The notes beneath the pieces are model-generated. The model saw nothing but the letters and a program-made list of their open reading frames with translations. It was not told the DNA's origin and made no database searches. The position numbers and the translations under genes are program-made. DNA of 32,116 nt from G039029935 sp039029935 (GTDB lineage: Bacteria; Chloroflexota; Anaerolineae; Caldilineales; Caldilineaceae): positions 1 through 32,116 of the forward strand of contig JBCCFC010000006.1 in the NCBI GenBank assembly GCA_039029935.1, read 5' to 3'. Below, one piece after another: positions 14,701 through 22,320 of this stretch. Position 1 is the stretch's first letter. Every line of letters starts with the position of its first letter.

Positions 14701-14861
14701 GGCATATTGTGGAAGATGATAACCCCACAACCTTGGCACAGGACGAAACGTCTCGTTATCATACGCTGCTGACCGCTGAACAACGGGTGCATGAGCAGTT
14801 TTGGGGTAGCCCAGAATGGCGCCGGTTGCAGATTGAGGAAGGGGAGTTATCACCAGCATGA
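11790..14861 (+). CDS. peptidase C39-containing ABC exporter (NHLM/PCAT type)
   Basis: A 1023-residue fusion that cleaves leader peptides and exports the product. The N-terminal C39 peptidase (about 45-165) has its triad: C60 in MDCGPATL, H140 in THFVVVW and D156 in MDPSTG. A long linker follows, ending in an acidic repeat (about 335-363) and more acidic residues. The ABC transmembrane domain spans about 400-690, with segments such as GLLTPMILVASVGLATLAV and GLLILFTGILLML. The ATPase domain has Walker A GPSGAGKST (794-802), signature SGGEGQ (898-903), Walker B ILDEP (D922/E923) and H-loop H954. The usual Q-loop region reads AWVDPSVQLWN. I chose ATG 11790 because AGGAGG lies 5 bp upstream; the earlier in-frame ATG 11760 has no RBS. 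It overlaps the next ABC gene by 4 bp. Confidence 0.93.
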   Translation: MQFRSYPVVKEWLQETLDTMRGRLPQPIEDAPEQNIPDDDYATGQLLYVPEVVQTSNMDCGPATLKAVLEGFGVSAHYGRLREACQTDVDGTSIDTLEDVANLLGLEAEQIMLPLDHLLNPEADALPAIVIIRQPNGLTHFVVVWRTHENVVQIMDPSTGRRWPTVDQFLNEVYIHEQPVPAELWREWAGTEAFCAPLRARMAAMDLNHTQCHQLLQLGLADPSWHGMAHLDAAIRMVQALVDAGGIDAGREAFLLVEALFARAANQPDESTEDAPTQFNSVFSFSTAIPANYYSVFPHAQVDDAGNEEEETVIMQGAVLLSIDGYESPLVSHMDDQKPDEQKPDDQKPDDQNTDDQNTDDQIEDENEDFDAPDEEASQLSPELIASLEEPPSNLARELWNLLKRDGLLTPMILVASVGLATLAVTVEALLLRGLLEIGTSLGTVGERLSAAGLLILFTGILLMLEFPISATLLRMGRRLEIDLRAAFLRKLPRLSDRYFHSRLTSDMVERAHAMRAIRTLPIIGINFIRLVFQLVFTTIGVMWLHNDIGSIFIAILAVTFAVGFTLVTQPVLVEQDLRLRTHTGALSRFYLDALLGLIPIRTHGAEQAVRREHEGLLVEWVNAGLRFGRTDTLLHGIEALSGIIFAILILFSYISGGGEASGVLLLFYWTLSLPVLGQHMADMAQQYPLQRNLLLRLMEPLSAPEEEGEGDEIGIQSIFGDEHHSSLQPDTQGEMMQVNAGLQSEAQAGMPKQQKDAGIYIAMNDVTVVAGGHTILEEVSLEIQPGEHVAIVGPSGAGKSTLAGLLLGWHRPALGDILVDDTVLDGAQIPALRREIAWVDPSVQLWNRTLIENLHYGAENGEAPVSFALEQADLFGVVEKLPQRLQTKLGEGGGLVSGGEGQRVRLGRAVLRPDVRLAILDEPFRGLDRIQRQTLLARMRTYWDNRTLIFISHDVADTQDFDRVIVMESGHIVEDDNPTTLAQDETSRYHTLLTAEQRVHEQFWGSPEWRRLQIEEGELSPA
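12792..12881 (+). repeat. in-frame 15-bp coding minisatellite (six units)
   Basis: Six GATGACCAGAAACCA-like units encode the pentapeptides DDQKP, DEQKP, DDQKP, DDQNT, DDQNT and DDQIE. They form the acidic linker between the C39 peptidase and the ABC core. A 15-bp period keeps the frame if units are gained or lost, so linker length could vary between strains. Confidence 0.92.
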
Positions 14862-17182
14862 CAAACCAAAAACTCACACAACGGCAACTCGAACAACTGA
14901 TTGATGTCACTTGGCCGATTACCCAATTGGGTCATGCCCTCAGTCTGCTTGCCCATCGTACACACCTCTCAACAACCGCGACCGAATTACCAGAACTGCC
15001 ACTTGCGCTGGTTCAGGAGGTTCAGGAGGTTTTGGACGCGTTACCAGAAAATGAACCAGGAAAATCTTCTGGGCAAATACTCTATGATCATCAACAGTCT
15101 TTGCGGCAGGTGAGTACGCTCATTTCACCTTGGCTAGAGGCAGGTGTCCAACGGCTGGGTGTGGAGGCCGAGCCTGTAGAAACAACCTATGGCGATGTAG
15201 ATGACTTTCTGCGTGATGTCGGTACCTCGCTCCTTTTGCTGTTGCCACCAGAGCCGAGTGCTGGTTTACGAGTTTTGGCTGTAGTACGCAGTGACAGGCG
15301 ACTACATGTCTTGACACCCAAGAACCAAATCCGACGGCTACCCCGTGCATTGGTGCGCACAGCCATGTGTCATCGCTATGAAACACCACTGCTCCCTGGC
15401 ATTAATCAGATGCTGGACACTGTTTTTGAAATCAGCGAGAAGCACAATGATGCCGATATTGAGGACCGACGAACGATTGCGCAACAAACGCTGCTTAAAC
15501 AACAACTTAGCACCTTACAGATTGGTGGCTCGTGGTTGCTACGACTGGCCCCCGAAGCCTCATTTGACCGTCACGTGCGTCATCAAAAACTCTGGAACCC
15601 GCTGGTTAACATCATCACCCTCAACTTTTTGGTACAAGGACTCAATCTCGTCGCCTGGTGGTTTGTTGGCCGAGGGGCATTGCAGGGGCATTTTCAGTGG
15701 GGCTGGCTGATTGCGTGGGCATTGGTGTTGACCACCAGCATTCCCTTTCGCCTGCTCATTGTGTGGACACAGAGCTATTTTGCCATTGATGCGGGGGCAC
15801 TCTTTAAACAGCGGCTAATCCAAGGCACATTGCAACTGGAGCCAGAGGAAGTCAAGCATGAAGGGGCTGGACGTTTCTTGGGGCGTGTCATCGAGTCCGA
15901 GTCGGTGGAGCAGTTGGCCGTCAACGGTGGGCTAACTTCGCTGGTAGCCCTATCCGAATTGGTGATAGCGGCCTTTGTCCTCAGCTTGGGCAGCACCAGT
16001 TGGGTACTGCCGATGATGCTTGCGCTGTGGACCTTGCTCTTTGGCGTAATGGGCTGGTTCTATTGGCGACGCAGCCGTCGCTGGGTCGAGAGCTATCGCG
16101 AGATGACCAATGATTTGGTGGAGCGCATGGTGGGGCATCGCACCCGGCTAGCACAGGAGGACCCAGCGCAATGGCATCGGCAGGAGGACCAACTATTAGC
16201 GCAGTATTACACGCTCTCCAACGAGATGGACAATACGGCTTTGTGGATGACTTCGCTGATTCCACGTGGCTGGCTGTTGGTGGGGCTATCGGCAGTGGTA
16301 TACACCTTTATCACCACACCCAGCGCACTGCTGCCATTGGCGATTATGCTTGGCGGTGTCATGCTGGCCTATCAATCCTTTTCCGAACTCATTGTCGGCT
16401 TTCAATCCTTGCTCAACTGTGGGCTGGCATGGAATCAGGTGTGGCCGCTCTTCAAATCCGCCAGCCGTACTCGTGCCGATGAGCATCCTGTATCAATGGA
16501 TTTGGCGCGTCCCGATCAGGCAACAACCCACAACCAGCTTATGCAAGAGCCACCCATCATCGAAGCCCGTGACATCTCCTTTCATTATGACCGCCACGAC
16601 CGTTATAATACAGGCCGTATCCAACCTGTGTTGTATAATTGTCGTCTAAGCATTCGCCCTGGTGAACGCTTGCTGCTAGAAGGACCATCAGGTAGTGGCA
16701 AATCGACATTGGCCTCGTTGTTGGTGGGGCTGCGACAGGCAGATAGCGGACTACTGTTATTGAATGGCATTGACCAGCAGACATTGGGACTCAGGCTCTG
16801 GCGACAGCGTGTCACCTCAGCCCCCCAATTTCATGAAAACCATGTCTTCACCGAGACTTTTGCCTTCAACTTGCTCATGGGTCGTCAATGGCCGCCAACA
16901 CCCGAAGACATGGCCGAGGCCGAGCGACTCTGTGTTGAGCTAGGATTGGGTGAACTACTAGAACGGATGCCTTCGGGCTTGCAACAGATGGTAGGCGAGA
17001 GTGGCTGGCAATTGTCGCATGGCGAACGCAGTCGACTGTTTATTGCACGAGCATTGCTGCAAAAATCGGAATTGATTGTGTTGGATGAGAGCTTTGCAGC
17101 GTTGGACCCTGAAAATTTGCAGCGTGTGTTGGAGACGGTGTTCCGCTATGCACCGACGTTGTTGGTGATTGCGCATCCGTAA
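14858..17182 (+). CDS. second NHLM-type ABC transporter (membrane + ATPase domains)
   Basis: A 774-residue ABC protein with a long soluble N-terminal part (about 1-240, including LRVLAVVRSDRRLHVLTPK, with no peptidase motif), a transmembrane domain (about 245-540), and an ATPase domain with Walker A GPSGSGKST (609-617), signature LSHGE (719-723), Walker B VLDE (D743/E744) and H773. The signature has His where the canonical LSGGQ has Gly. The protein stops one residue after the H-loop His (VIAHP), so it lacks the usual tail of an ATPase domain. This may be normal for its family rather than a truncation. Its ATG overlaps the upstream stop (ATGA), meaning translational coupling. The two ABC proteins probably form a heterodimer or paired exporters for the same peptide. 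Confidence 0.9.
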   Translation: MTNQKLTQRQLEQLIDVTWPITQLGHALSLLAHRTHLSTTATELPELPLALVQEVQEVLDALPENEPGKSSGQILYDHQQSLRQVSTLISPWLEAGVQRLGVEAEPVETTYGDVDDFLRDVGTSLLLLLPPEPSAGLRVLAVVRSDRRLHVLTPKNQIRRLPRALVRTAMCHRYETPLLPGINQMLDTVFEISEKHNDADIEDRRTIAQQTLLKQQLSTLQIGGSWLLRLAPEASFDRHVRHQKLWNPLVNIITLNFLVQGLNLVAWWFVGRGALQGHFQWGWLIAWALVLTTSIPFRLLIVWTQSYFAIDAGALFKQRLIQGTLQLEPEEVKHEGAGRFLGRVIESESVEQLAVNGGLTSLVALSELVIAAFVLSLGSTSWVLPMMLALWTLLFGVMGWFYWRRSRRWVESYREMTNDLVERMVGHRTRLAQEDPAQWHRQEDQLLAQYYTLSNEMDNTALWMTSLIPRGWLLVGLSAVVYTFITTPSALLPLAIMLGGVMLAYQSFSELIVGFQSLLNCGLAWNQVWPLFKSASRTRADEHPVSMDLARPDQATTHNQLMQEPPIIEARDISFHYDRHDRYNTGRIQPVLYNCRLSIRPGERLLLEGPSGSGKSTLASLLVGLRQADSGLLLLNGIDQQTLGLRLWRQRVTSAPQFHENHVFTETFAFNLLMGRQWPPTPEDMAEAERLCVELGLGELLERMPSGLQQMVGESGWQLSHGERSRLFIARALLQKSELIVLDESFAALDPENLQRVLETVFRYAPTLLVIAHP

Positions 17183-17229
17183 ACGATGAAATTGGGACGC
17201 TGACGAGCGCAGATGAACGCGGATGTGTT

Positions 17230-17841
17230 TTATGATTTTTCAACGTCTTTTGCTGCCGTCTCAAAAATTGTGTTGAGGTAGTCAAACACAACCGACCGGC
17301 TTAATGACTCCTCATGCTCTTGAAAATTTTGTTGTTGTAAACACCCGATTTGCCATGTTGCTCCATTGGTGACAATCCCAAAGATAGCGAGGTCAGGGTT
17401 CTGGTTGATTTTCTCGGCAGCAACCATAGCCGCTAAACATTGCCCCCATCCTTTGGTAAAATTATCCTGTTTGGCCTCGACAATAACGAGATACGGTTTG
17501 TCTATAATGGCAACGCCCAGTGGTGATCGCATTGATACCATAAAGTCGGGGTTGCCTGATAATTTGGGGTCATCAGGCGCAGCCAACCGTTCGCCGCTCC
17601 AAAAGGCCAGTGTATCGGCATGGTTGCGGTATACATCCAGCAACATAGGAAAAATGACAGCATGGCTGCGGATGGCTTCGGAGCCTTGCAGGTAAATTGT
17701 GGAGGATAGAGACCCAAAGAGTTGTGTATAATGCTCAGATGGGACAAAGGGCTGAGGTTGAAAAAGGTCTGAGACTACCTCGTGATGAATATTGTAGGCA
17801 GTCTGTACATCTGCAATGCTATGAAATTCACTAAATGCCAT
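17230..17841 (-). CDS. PD-(D/E)XK nuclease-like hypothetical protein
   Basis: A 203-residue protein with a restriction-endonuclease-like core: GNPDFMVS (D99), a strand, then YLVIVEAKQDNF (E122-A-K124) and the following helix GWGQCLAAMVAAEK with Gln134. This is the D...ExK-helix-Gln order of PD-(D/E)XK proteins. A helix and a binding-type region precede it. Related genes are common in cyanobacteria and Chloroflexota and mostly lack known function; DNA cleavage is possible but unproven. ATG 17841 follows a strong AAGGAGG. It is on the strand opposite to the exporter genes and forms its own unit. Confidence 0.78.
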   Translation of the reverse strand: MAFSEFHSIADVQTAYNIHHEVVSDLFQPQPFVPSEHYTQLFGSLSSTIYLQGSEAIRSHAVIFPMLLDVYRNHADTLAFWSGERLAAPDDPKLSGNPDFMVSMRSPLGVAIIDKPYLVIVEAKQDNFTKGWGQCLAAMVAAEKINQNPDLAIFGIVTNGATWQIGCLQQQNFQEHEESLSRSVVFDYLNTIFETAAKDVEKS

Positions 17842-17867
17842 TGTATCCTCCTTTGTTATGTAAAATT

Positions 17868-17918
17868 CAGTATCACAGATTGGTTATCTGTGACGCAGGT
17901 AGCCAACCTGCGATACTG
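17868..17918. repeat. single twin-hairpin repeat unit
   Basis: CAGTATC and GATACTG flank two hairpins, CACAGAT-TGGTT-ATCTGTG and CGCAGGT-AGCCA-ACCTGCG. The layout is that of the array units at 3357-3556, read on the opposite strand. Several stem positions differ as compensated pairs (GCAGAT/ATCTGC there, GCAGGT/ACCTGC here). It lies between the PD-(D/E)XK-like gene and the small membrane protein gene. Confidence 0.85.
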
Positions 17919-17943
17919 TCCTTTGTCCAGAATATCAGTTTGT

Positions 17944-18207
17944 TTAGGCGAATGAGTACCAAAGATAGGCAGTGAGCGTTGCCAATAGCGGTATGCCAGC
18001 GATAACGAATAACAATAGACGTTTGCCTGTGCTTGGGTTCTTTTGACTGTGCCAATAGCTTAGAATAATCAATGCAGTGAATGTACAGGCAAAGCTGAAG
18101 AAAAACGAAATAGCAGCGGCCTTTGGGTAAAAATAGATCATACCCATTGAGAGCGAACCTAACAGCATCAGGCTTGCGGTTGAATATCGAACAGTGTGTT
18201 CGGACAT
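17944..18207 (-). CDS. small membrane protein (87 aa), unknown function
   Basis: An 87-residue protein with three likely membrane segments: about 10-25 (SLMLLGSLSMGMIYFY), 29-50 (AISFFFSFACTFTALIILSYW) and 62-84 (LLLFVIAGIPLLATLTAYLW). A short polar loop with SQKNPSTGKR joins the last two. ATG 18207 follows GGAGG with 7-bp spacing; the frame opens further upstream at 18255 without a better signal. I do not recognise the family. It is divergent from the SPFH gene and upstream of the PD-(D/E)XK-like gene on the same strand. Confidence 0.7.
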   Translation of the reverse strand: MSEHTVRYSTASLMLLGSLSMGMIYFYPKAAAISFFFSFACTFTALIILSYWHSQKNPSTGKRLLLFVIAGIPLLATLTAYLWYSFA

Positions 18208-18314
18208 ACGAGAACCTCCATTTTGAGAAATAAGAAATAAGTTACTAAGGATCATTTAGGAATCATAATATAAATAGGGTTAAAAACAAAAAAGAAAGGG
18301 AGCAAATAACTTAA

Positions 18315-19598
18315 ATGAATCTAGACATCCTGCTTCAATATGCAACACAGATCGCATGGGTCATCTTAGCCCTGTCAGCGGTCCTCATCTTTATCGCGCG
18401 GCTACGGCGCATCGGCGTCCAGAGTGCCATGCGCAGTCTTGTCTCATGGCGACTGTTCTTGCCATTGCTGCTGGTCATCGTCGTCAATCTGGTAAGTCTC
18501 AGCCTTATCTTTGTGCCGCCGCAACAGGTGGGCGTGGTCATCTCGCTCATCGCCCCCAAGGGTATCCGCGAACGGGCATTGACATCGGGGCTGCACTGGC
18601 TCTTCCCACTCTTGGAAGAGGCCAAACTCTATCCCATTTACTGGCAGACCTATACAATGGCGTTGCGTCCAATGGAGGGGCAAGAGGTCGGTAATGACTC
18701 AATTGCGGCTCGTACCTCTGATGGGCAGGAGGTACATATCGACTCGTCCGTGATCTTTAAGATTGACCCTGATCAGGTGATCCGCGTTCACATTGAATGG
18801 CAGGACCGCTATATCAGCGACCTCATTCGCCCAGCCGCACGCGGGTTTGTGCGCTTTGAAGTGTCGCAATTCACCGTCGAGGAAGTCAACAGCTCGCAAC
18901 GTCGAACATTACAACAGAAGATTGAAGCCAGCCTGCGGCAAGAGTTGGAGGACAAAGGCTTAGTGCTTGACAAGTTCCTCCTGCGCAACATCACCTTCTC
19001 TGGTGAGTATGCCGCCTCGGTCGAGCAAAAACAGGTGGCCTTGGAAGCCGCACTGCAACGACAATATGAGGCGGACCAGATGCGTGAGTTGGCGCGTGGT
19101 CAGGCCGATAAGGTGCGCATTGAAGCAGCAGGTCGTGCAGATGCCATCATCATTGAAGCAGATGCCGAAGCCGAGGCACGCATCGTTCTCGCTGAGGCTG
19201 ATGCCACCGCGCTGACCTTAATTAACGAAATTCTGGAGCGTAATCCTGACCTGCTGACCTATCGCTACATCGACAAGCTCTCCCCTAACATCCGTGCCAT
19301 GCTCCTACCCAGCGATACACCGCTCTATTTGCCTGTACCTGATGGCGACAATATGCTTTCACTGGATGAAGAGGTGGCCGCCGATGGGGTAGACCCAGCG
19401 GCTGAGGAGGCACTTTCTGTTGATGCAAGTGCTGGTGAGTCAGCCGAAAGTGCCCCTGCTGAAGATGCTGTGGATGTGGAACCGGTAGAGCGTATAGATG
19501 AAAATGTCGCTGCGGATGCATCTGCTGAGGGAGACACCGCGGCTGAGGACACTGGCACTGATGGCACTGATTCATCCGACAATAAGACCAATCAATAG
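18315..19598 (+). CDS. SPFH/Band-7 domain membrane protein
   Basis: A 427-residue member of the stomatin/prohibitin/flotillin superfamily, scaffolds that organise membrane patches or regulate membrane proteases. Two N-terminal membrane segments (about 12-28 and 47-67) precede the SPFH domain (about 68-240), starting FVPPQQVGVV and including SSVIFKIDPDQV and DLIRPAARGFVRFEVSQFTV. A charged helical coiled-coil region follows (about 235-310, Ala/Glu/Arg-rich, AEAEARIVLAEADATAL). The last 75 residues are very acidic, Ala/Glu/Asp-rich and likely disordered. AAGGGAG lies upstream of ATG 18315. The pentapeptide lipoprotein gene follows by 38 bp in the same direction and is probably co-transcribed. 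The partner protease often seen (NfeD-like) is absent. Confidence 0.9.
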   Translation: MNLDILLQYATQIAWVILALSAVLIFIARLRRIGVQSAMRSLVSWRLFLPLLLVIVVNLVSLSLIFVPPQQVGVVISLIAPKGIRERALTSGLHWLFPLLEEAKLYPIYWQTYTMALRPMEGQEVGNDSIAARTSDGQEVHIDSSVIFKIDPDQVIRVHIEWQDRYISDLIRPAARGFVRFEVSQFTVEEVNSSQRRTLQQKIEASLRQELEDKGLVLDKFLLRNITFSGEYAASVEQKQVALEAALQRQYEADQMRELARGQADKVRIEAAGRADAIIIEADAEAEARIVLAEADATALTLINEILERNPDLLTYRYIDKLSPNIRAMLLPSDTPLYLPVPDGDNMLSLDEEVAADGVDPAAEEALSVDASAGESAESAPAEDAVDVEPVERIDENVAADASAEGDTAAEDTGTDGTDSSDNKTNQ

Positions 19599-19636
19599 AC
19601 CCTAAATGCTGAAAGATTTACCGGAGGATAGATATT

Positions 19637-20623
19637 GTGAACAACACGCAAATTCGTTTACTAACCATTGTGCTGATGATGCTCCTAGCAATTTTTTTAT
19701 CAAGCTGTACAGGGGCGCTGCCCAGAGGATGTCCACCTGAATGTTTGGGGCTAGACCTACGTGAGAAAGATTTGTCGGAAACCGATCTCCGAGGGGCCAT
19801 GTTGAGTGGCGTGGATATGCGCAAAAGTGATTTGGCCCGCGCCGATCTTTCGGATGCCAATCTGAGTGGCGCAGACCTCTCCAACTCATCGCTAGAACAG
19901 GCCAACCTCACCAATGCCAAAGTGTTGGGGGCCAATCTCACTAACTCCAATTTGACAGGCGCAACTCTGGACAACACGGACCTTAATGGTGCTAACCTCA
20001 ACAGTATCGATCTAACAGGCGTTGATCTCACCACCACCAACCTCACCGCTGTATTGCTGCTCAATGCCAATATGATTGGAGCCAACCTCAGCGGTGTCAA
20101 TCTCAGCGGCTCAGAGATGAATAACGCCAAACTGGTCGCGGCCAACCTCAGCGGTGCAGAACTGATCGGCACATTTATGCCCCTTGTCGATATCAGCGGG
20201 GCCGACCTCTCCAATGCCGACCTCAGCGGTGCAGGCTTAACCCAAGCCCTGCTCATCGGGGTCAACCTGCGTGAGGCCAAACTAAGTGGTGTCAACATGT
20301 TTGGAGCCAACCTCAGCAGTGCTGACCTACGCGACGCCGACTTGACCGGAGCCATCCTGCTTGGCTCCTTCCTCAACGGTGCTGACCTACGTGGCACAGA
20401 CTTGAGCAATGCCATCATCGAAACGCTGCCCAACGTGACACAGGATGAGCTTGAAGCCGAGATTGACTACTTTATCGAAAATGCATCGGGGATGATTACA
20501 GCTGACCGCAATTTGCTCTATGATTTATACTATAACGCTGATATGTCCGGTGTGCGGTATAATGATGCAACGATTTGGCCGGAGGGGTTTATGCCACCCG
20601 CATCGGCGGTGAAGATGGAATGA
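19637..20623 (+). CDS. pentapeptide-repeat lipoprotein
   Basis: A 328-residue secreted protein starting at GTG 19637, with GGAGG 9 bp upstream. A hydrophobic signal (about 7-20) ends in the lipobox LSSC with the lipidated Cys24. From about 38 to 265 run A(D/N)LxG-type pentapeptides (SGADLSNSSLEQANL, SGANL- and TGADL-like steps), which fold into a square right-handed beta-helix. A globular tail contains RYNDATIWPEGF, a common ending of such proteins. The fold can mimic DNA or serve as a rigid scaffold; a surface-anchored one is more likely structural or adhesive. It probably shares a transcript with the SPFH gene. Confidence 0.92.
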   Translation: MNNTQIRLLTIVLMMLLAIFLSSCTGALPRGCPPECLGLDLREKDLSETDLRGAMLSGVDMRKSDLARADLSDANLSGADLSNSSLEQANLTNAKVLGANLTNSNLTGATLDNTDLNGANLNSIDLTGVDLTTTNLTAVLLLNANMIGANLSGVNLSGSEMNNAKLVAANLSGAELIGTFMPLVDISGADLSNADLSGAGLTQALLIGVNLREAKLSGVNMFGANLSSADLRDADLTGAILLGSFLNGADLRGTDLSNAIIETLPNVTQDELEAEIDYFIENASGMITADRNLLYDLYYNADMSGVRYNDATIWPEGFMPPASAVKME

Positions 20624-20644
20624 GTTCAGATAGGAGGTGAAGTT

Positions 20645-21043
20645 ATGTTGGTAAAAGAAGAAATCCAAGAGCATTTGAGTGTCAACCAAATCTTAGCCGC
20701 CATTTTGATACTCACACAAGATGAAAAATTCCAGTTACAGAATCTCCTACCTATATTTCTATCTGATAATGGAACTGGACCTGCATATTTAAAACAGGAA
20801 TTGCTGGATGCACAGGCTGGCTACTATGAGAATGGGGGAGAGCTTGTACATTTCGATGAATTGTCTCCCGAACATAAAGCTAATGTTTTAAATGAACGGC
20901 TCGAAGATGTCATGGATATACAACTGTTCAAGTCTGTGGAAGCGGAGCTTGAACAGCTATCACGTGGTAAACGACCTGATGGGTGGTTAACATGGGACGA
21001 ACTACAAGCCGAATTGGATGCACTCGATGAAGCCGAAATTTGA
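20645..21043 (+). CDS. antitoxin of a RelE/ParE-type pair
   Basis: A 132-residue acidic protein whose C-terminal third, RLEDVMDIQLFKSVEAELEQ followed by WLTWDELQAELD, resembles type II antitoxin tails ('RLEDxxDxxxxxxAxxE...xxWEEVKAEL'), which wrap around RelE-type toxins. The N-terminal 85 residues (VNQILAAILILTQDEKFQLQ and a GYYENGGELVHFDEL segment) are longer than in usual 70-90-residue antitoxins. AGGAGG lies 7 bp before ATG 20645. The gene overlaps the toxin start, the classic arrangement. It should neutralise the toxin and repress the operon. A DNA-binding domain is not obvious. Confidence 0.78.
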   Translation: MLVKEEIQEHLSVNQILAAILILTQDEKFQLQNLLPIFLSDNGTGPAYLKQELLDAQAGYYENGGELVHFDELSPEHKANVLNERLEDVMDIQLFKSVEAELEQLSRGKRPDGWLTWDELQAELDALDEAEI

Positions 21044-21329
21044 ACTAGATATAAAGCCATCTGCTTGGCAAGAACTTAAGCGTTTACCAGGTAATGTACG
21101 ACAACGTATTCGGAGAGCTATTAGTGATTTAGCAGTGAACCCATACCCCTCGCAAAGTATTCAACTTAATTACAAGTCGTCAAATGGTGAATTGCGCCGA
21201 CTTCGTATTGGTAATTGGCGAATCGTATATAGTGTCATAGATGATGACTATCAAATTGTGGCAATTTTGGGAATTCGTCGTCGTCCTCCCTATGACTATA
21301 GTGATCTTGAGAATCTAAGTACCCTGTAA
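21027..21329 (+). CDS. RelE/ParE family toxin
   Basis: About 100 residues with the RelE fold signature: FELDIKPSAWQELKRLPGNV, then RQRIRRAISDLAVNPYP, a strand with GELRRLRIGNWRIVYSV, and ending IVAILGIRRRPPYDY. Members of RelE type cleave mRNA at the ribosome, while ParE types poison gyrase. The conserved 'LRIGxWRIxYxI' and late basic residues favour RelE. Start is at ATG 21027 (MKPKFELDIK) or 21018, both inside the antitoxin gene, so translation is coupled. The stop codon lies in the left arm of an inverted-repeat element. Confidence 0.88.
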   Translation: MKPKFELDIKPSAWQELKRLPGNVRQRIRRAISDLAVNPYPSQSIQLNYKSSNGELRRLRIGNWRIVYSVIDDDYQIVAILGIRRRPPYDYSDLENLSTL

Positions 21330-21467
21330 ACTAAGTTTTTTAGTATTGTCATTCCTGCGAAGGCAGGAATCCACTCTGGTACAACGCTGGATTCCTGCCG
21401 AGTTTATCCCTGTGAAGACAGGGGCAGGAATGACCAAAACACTCAATTATTTAGTTTACAAGGTACT
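21318..21467. repeat. nested inverted-repeat element (150 bp, MITE-like)
   Basis: Outer arms AGTACCCTGTAAACTAAG (21318-21335) and its near-complement ending at 21467 match in 16 of 18 positions. Inside are the inverted GTCATTCCTGC/GCAGGAATGAC arms (21348-21358 and 21423-21433) with further GCAGGAAT and GATTCCTGC copies. GTCATTCCTGCGAAGGCAGG is of the type of a short palindrome scattered in many bacterial genomes. The left arm contains the toxin stop codon. It fills most of the gap before the HAD gene and may also end transcription. Confidence 0.75.
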
Positions 21468-21552
21468 AAGTGCAATGATAGACTATTATTGATAGTTTGC
21501 TAAATGCCTAGCCTTAGTTTTCTTACCATTTTCAATTATTAAGGATAAAATT

Positions 21553-22320
21553 ATGCGCATTCTCGCACTAGATATGGACGACACCCTATTACAAAGCGAC
21601 GGTACAATCTCGAACCGAACACTAAAAGCACTCGACCAATGGCAAACGCAAGGCAACCGCATTGTCATTGCCACTGGTCGTCCTCACCGCTCAATTGCCC
21701 CTTCTCTACCAGAACCACTCCTCCCCTTGCCACGCATTTGCTACAACGGCGCAGAGATTCGTCACAATGATGAACGCATCTACGCTGACTTCATCCCTGA
21801 CGAACAGGTGGGAGAGGTCACGACCTTTATCCAAACACAGTATCCGGGCATCAACGTCGGTGTTGAGGTCGAAGATGATCACTACTGTCTGTATCCGCGT
21901 GGGGGACGGTTACGTATTAGCTATCAGGTTGTTGAACGGCTTGATAATTTGGGTAAACCCGCTGCCAAGATTTTGATGTGGCCGGAGAATGAGACCGATC
22001 TGCAGCCGTTGATTGATTGGCTCCCACCAACGGTTGGCACGTTTATCACACCCAAATTCCAATTGGTCCAGATTCAATCGGGCACAGCCGATAAGTCTAC
22101 GGCATTGAAAGCACTGGTTGAAGGCTGGGGCTATTCGTTGGCGGATGTTGTCGCAATGGGTGATGATGTCAACGACACAGAGATGCTGCGTGTCAGTGGG
22201 TTTGGGGTGGCGGTTGAGAATGCGCTGCCCGAAGTGAAGGCAGCGGCTAACCGCGTAACGGTGTCTAACGATGAGGATGCAGTGGCAGTAATTGTCGAAG
22301 AACTGCTTGGTATTCAGTAG
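21553..22320 (+). CDS. HAD hydrolase, Cof-type phosphatase
   Basis: A 255-residue Cof-subfamily HAD phosphatase acting on small phosphorylated metabolites such as sugar phosphates. Motif I is D7-M-D9-D-T, motif II T41-G-R (VIATGRPHR), motif III K181 in GTADKSTAL, and motif IV GDDVND (D204, D205, D208), with a C2-type cap between motifs II and III. ATG 21553 follows AAGGAT. The last three codons and the stop fall inside a GGTATTCAGTAG repeat. The next gene in the same direction, an oxidoreductase, starts 67 bp on. The substrate cannot be told from sequence. Confidence 0.93.
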   Translation: MRILALDMDDTLLQSDGTISNRTLKALDQWQTQGNRIVIATGRPHRSIAPSLPEPLLPLPRICYNGAEIRHNDERIYADFIPDEQVGEVTTFIQTQYPGINVGVEVEDDHYCLYPRGGRLRISYQVVERLDNLGKPAAKILMWPENETDLQPLIDWLPPTVGTFITPKFQLVQIQSGTADKSTALKALVEGWGYSLADVVAMGDDVNDTEMLRVSGFGVAVENALPEVKAAANRVTVSNDEDAVAVIVEELLGIQ

